From Solea solea (taxonomy: Eukaryota; Chordata; Actinopteri; Pleuronectiformes; Soleidae): a stretch of 64,000 bases of DNA. The DNA is taken from the NCBI RefSeq assembly GCF_958295425.1, contig NC_081149.1:6477194-6541193 (forward strand), given 5' to 3'. Under the pieces are notes generated by a model, which made no database searches, was not told the origin of the DNA, and was given only the letters and a program-made list of their open reading frames with translations. The translations under genes were made by a program, and so were the position numbers. Positions 63,671 through 64,000 of the stretch are shown piece by piece; the stretch's first letter is position 1, and each line of letters starts with the position of its first letter.

Positions 63671-64000
63671 GTATGCTTGCTGTAACGCTCTAACCACTTA
63701 AAACTGCGCATTGATATGTATCAACACCTTTTTTTTGCACTTGAGAAATTCGTTTTTGAAAAACTCAAGGTTGGGATGTCATCATTTTAATTTGAAAACT
63801 AATTAATTTAAATGAAATTTAAAATGTGCGCTCTGTTTTTGTAGGTAATTGTTTGGTCGTCTGGCAACACATTTATTTGATGGGAATAGAGTGGGCTGGA
63901 TTTGACACGCTTCACCGTAGCACTTTACTAGCACTGCATGCTAATGCACTACAGTTAAGCATATGCATAAATTCAAGGTAAAATGAAATGGAGGCAAACA

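Larger units (their letters stand above)
56330..64000 (+). other. Probable intron 1 of the collagen-like gene, running off the window
   Basis: No exon encoding the expected start of the laminin-G/TSPN domain was found on the plus strand after the donor at 56330. The stretch contains microsatellites (GT near 56921-56942, GA near 57300-57330, poly-C at 57822-57840), a poly(A)-tailed open frame at 58635-59250, an inverted-repeat element at about 60124-60545, and other fish repeats. Long first introns are usual in fibrillar collagen genes. Confidence 0.4.

Noticed and set aside
56330..64000. Search for collagen exon 2 or Gly-X-Y exons
   Set aside because: No segment encodes the expected conserved start of the N-terminal domain or Gly-X-Y triplets with splice sites; the intron appears longer than the window.

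Overview
This is a nuclear genomic window from a vertebrate, most likely a teleost fish. It has one intron-rich gene with standard GT-AG splice sites. Gene density is very low. There are many CA/GT, GA/CT and poly-C/poly-G tracts. Fragments of typical fish repeats are present: L2-like LINE 3' ends, a tRNA-derived SINE, and hAT- and piggyBac-type DNA transposons. There are no operons, ribosome binding sites, CRISPR arrays or prokaryotic features.

Layout. Positions 1 to about 31,600 hold no gene I can support, only dispersed repeats, microsatellites and a decayed piggyBac-like transposase (about 10,970-12,110, minus strand). Positions 32,196-41,184 (minus strand) carry a complete six-exon gene for a 318-residue short-chain dehydrogenase of the RDH8 type, the photoreceptor all-trans-retinol dehydrogenase. 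All five introns follow GT-AG, the phases join exactly, and all SDR catalytic residues are intact. Positions 41,300-56,000 are the intergenic space upstream of rdh8, with two clear MITE/hAT-type elements and several CTCF-like motifs. At 56,245-56,329 (plus strand) a signal-peptide exon with a good donor site is best explained as exon 1 of a fibrillar collagen gene of the COL5A3 type. Its first intron would run past the end of the window.

The divergent pair rdh8 (minus) and collagen exon 1 (plus) has the orientation I recall for RDH8 and COL5A3 on human chromosome 19, which supports both calls. The collagen call remains an inference because only the signal peptide is in view. The two genes are not known to work together: RDH8 reduces all-trans-retinal in photoreceptor outer segments, and type V collagen chains build extracellular fibrils.

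I found no evidence of a new multi-gene system. The points most worth checking are a perfect 19-bp hairpin in rdh8 intron 2, a duplicated motif block in rdh8 intron 1, a set of CTCF-like sites between the two genes, and an unidentified open reading frame with a poly(A)-like tail inside the putative collagen intron. Coordinates of rdh8 exons are exact readings; limits of most repeats are approximate.
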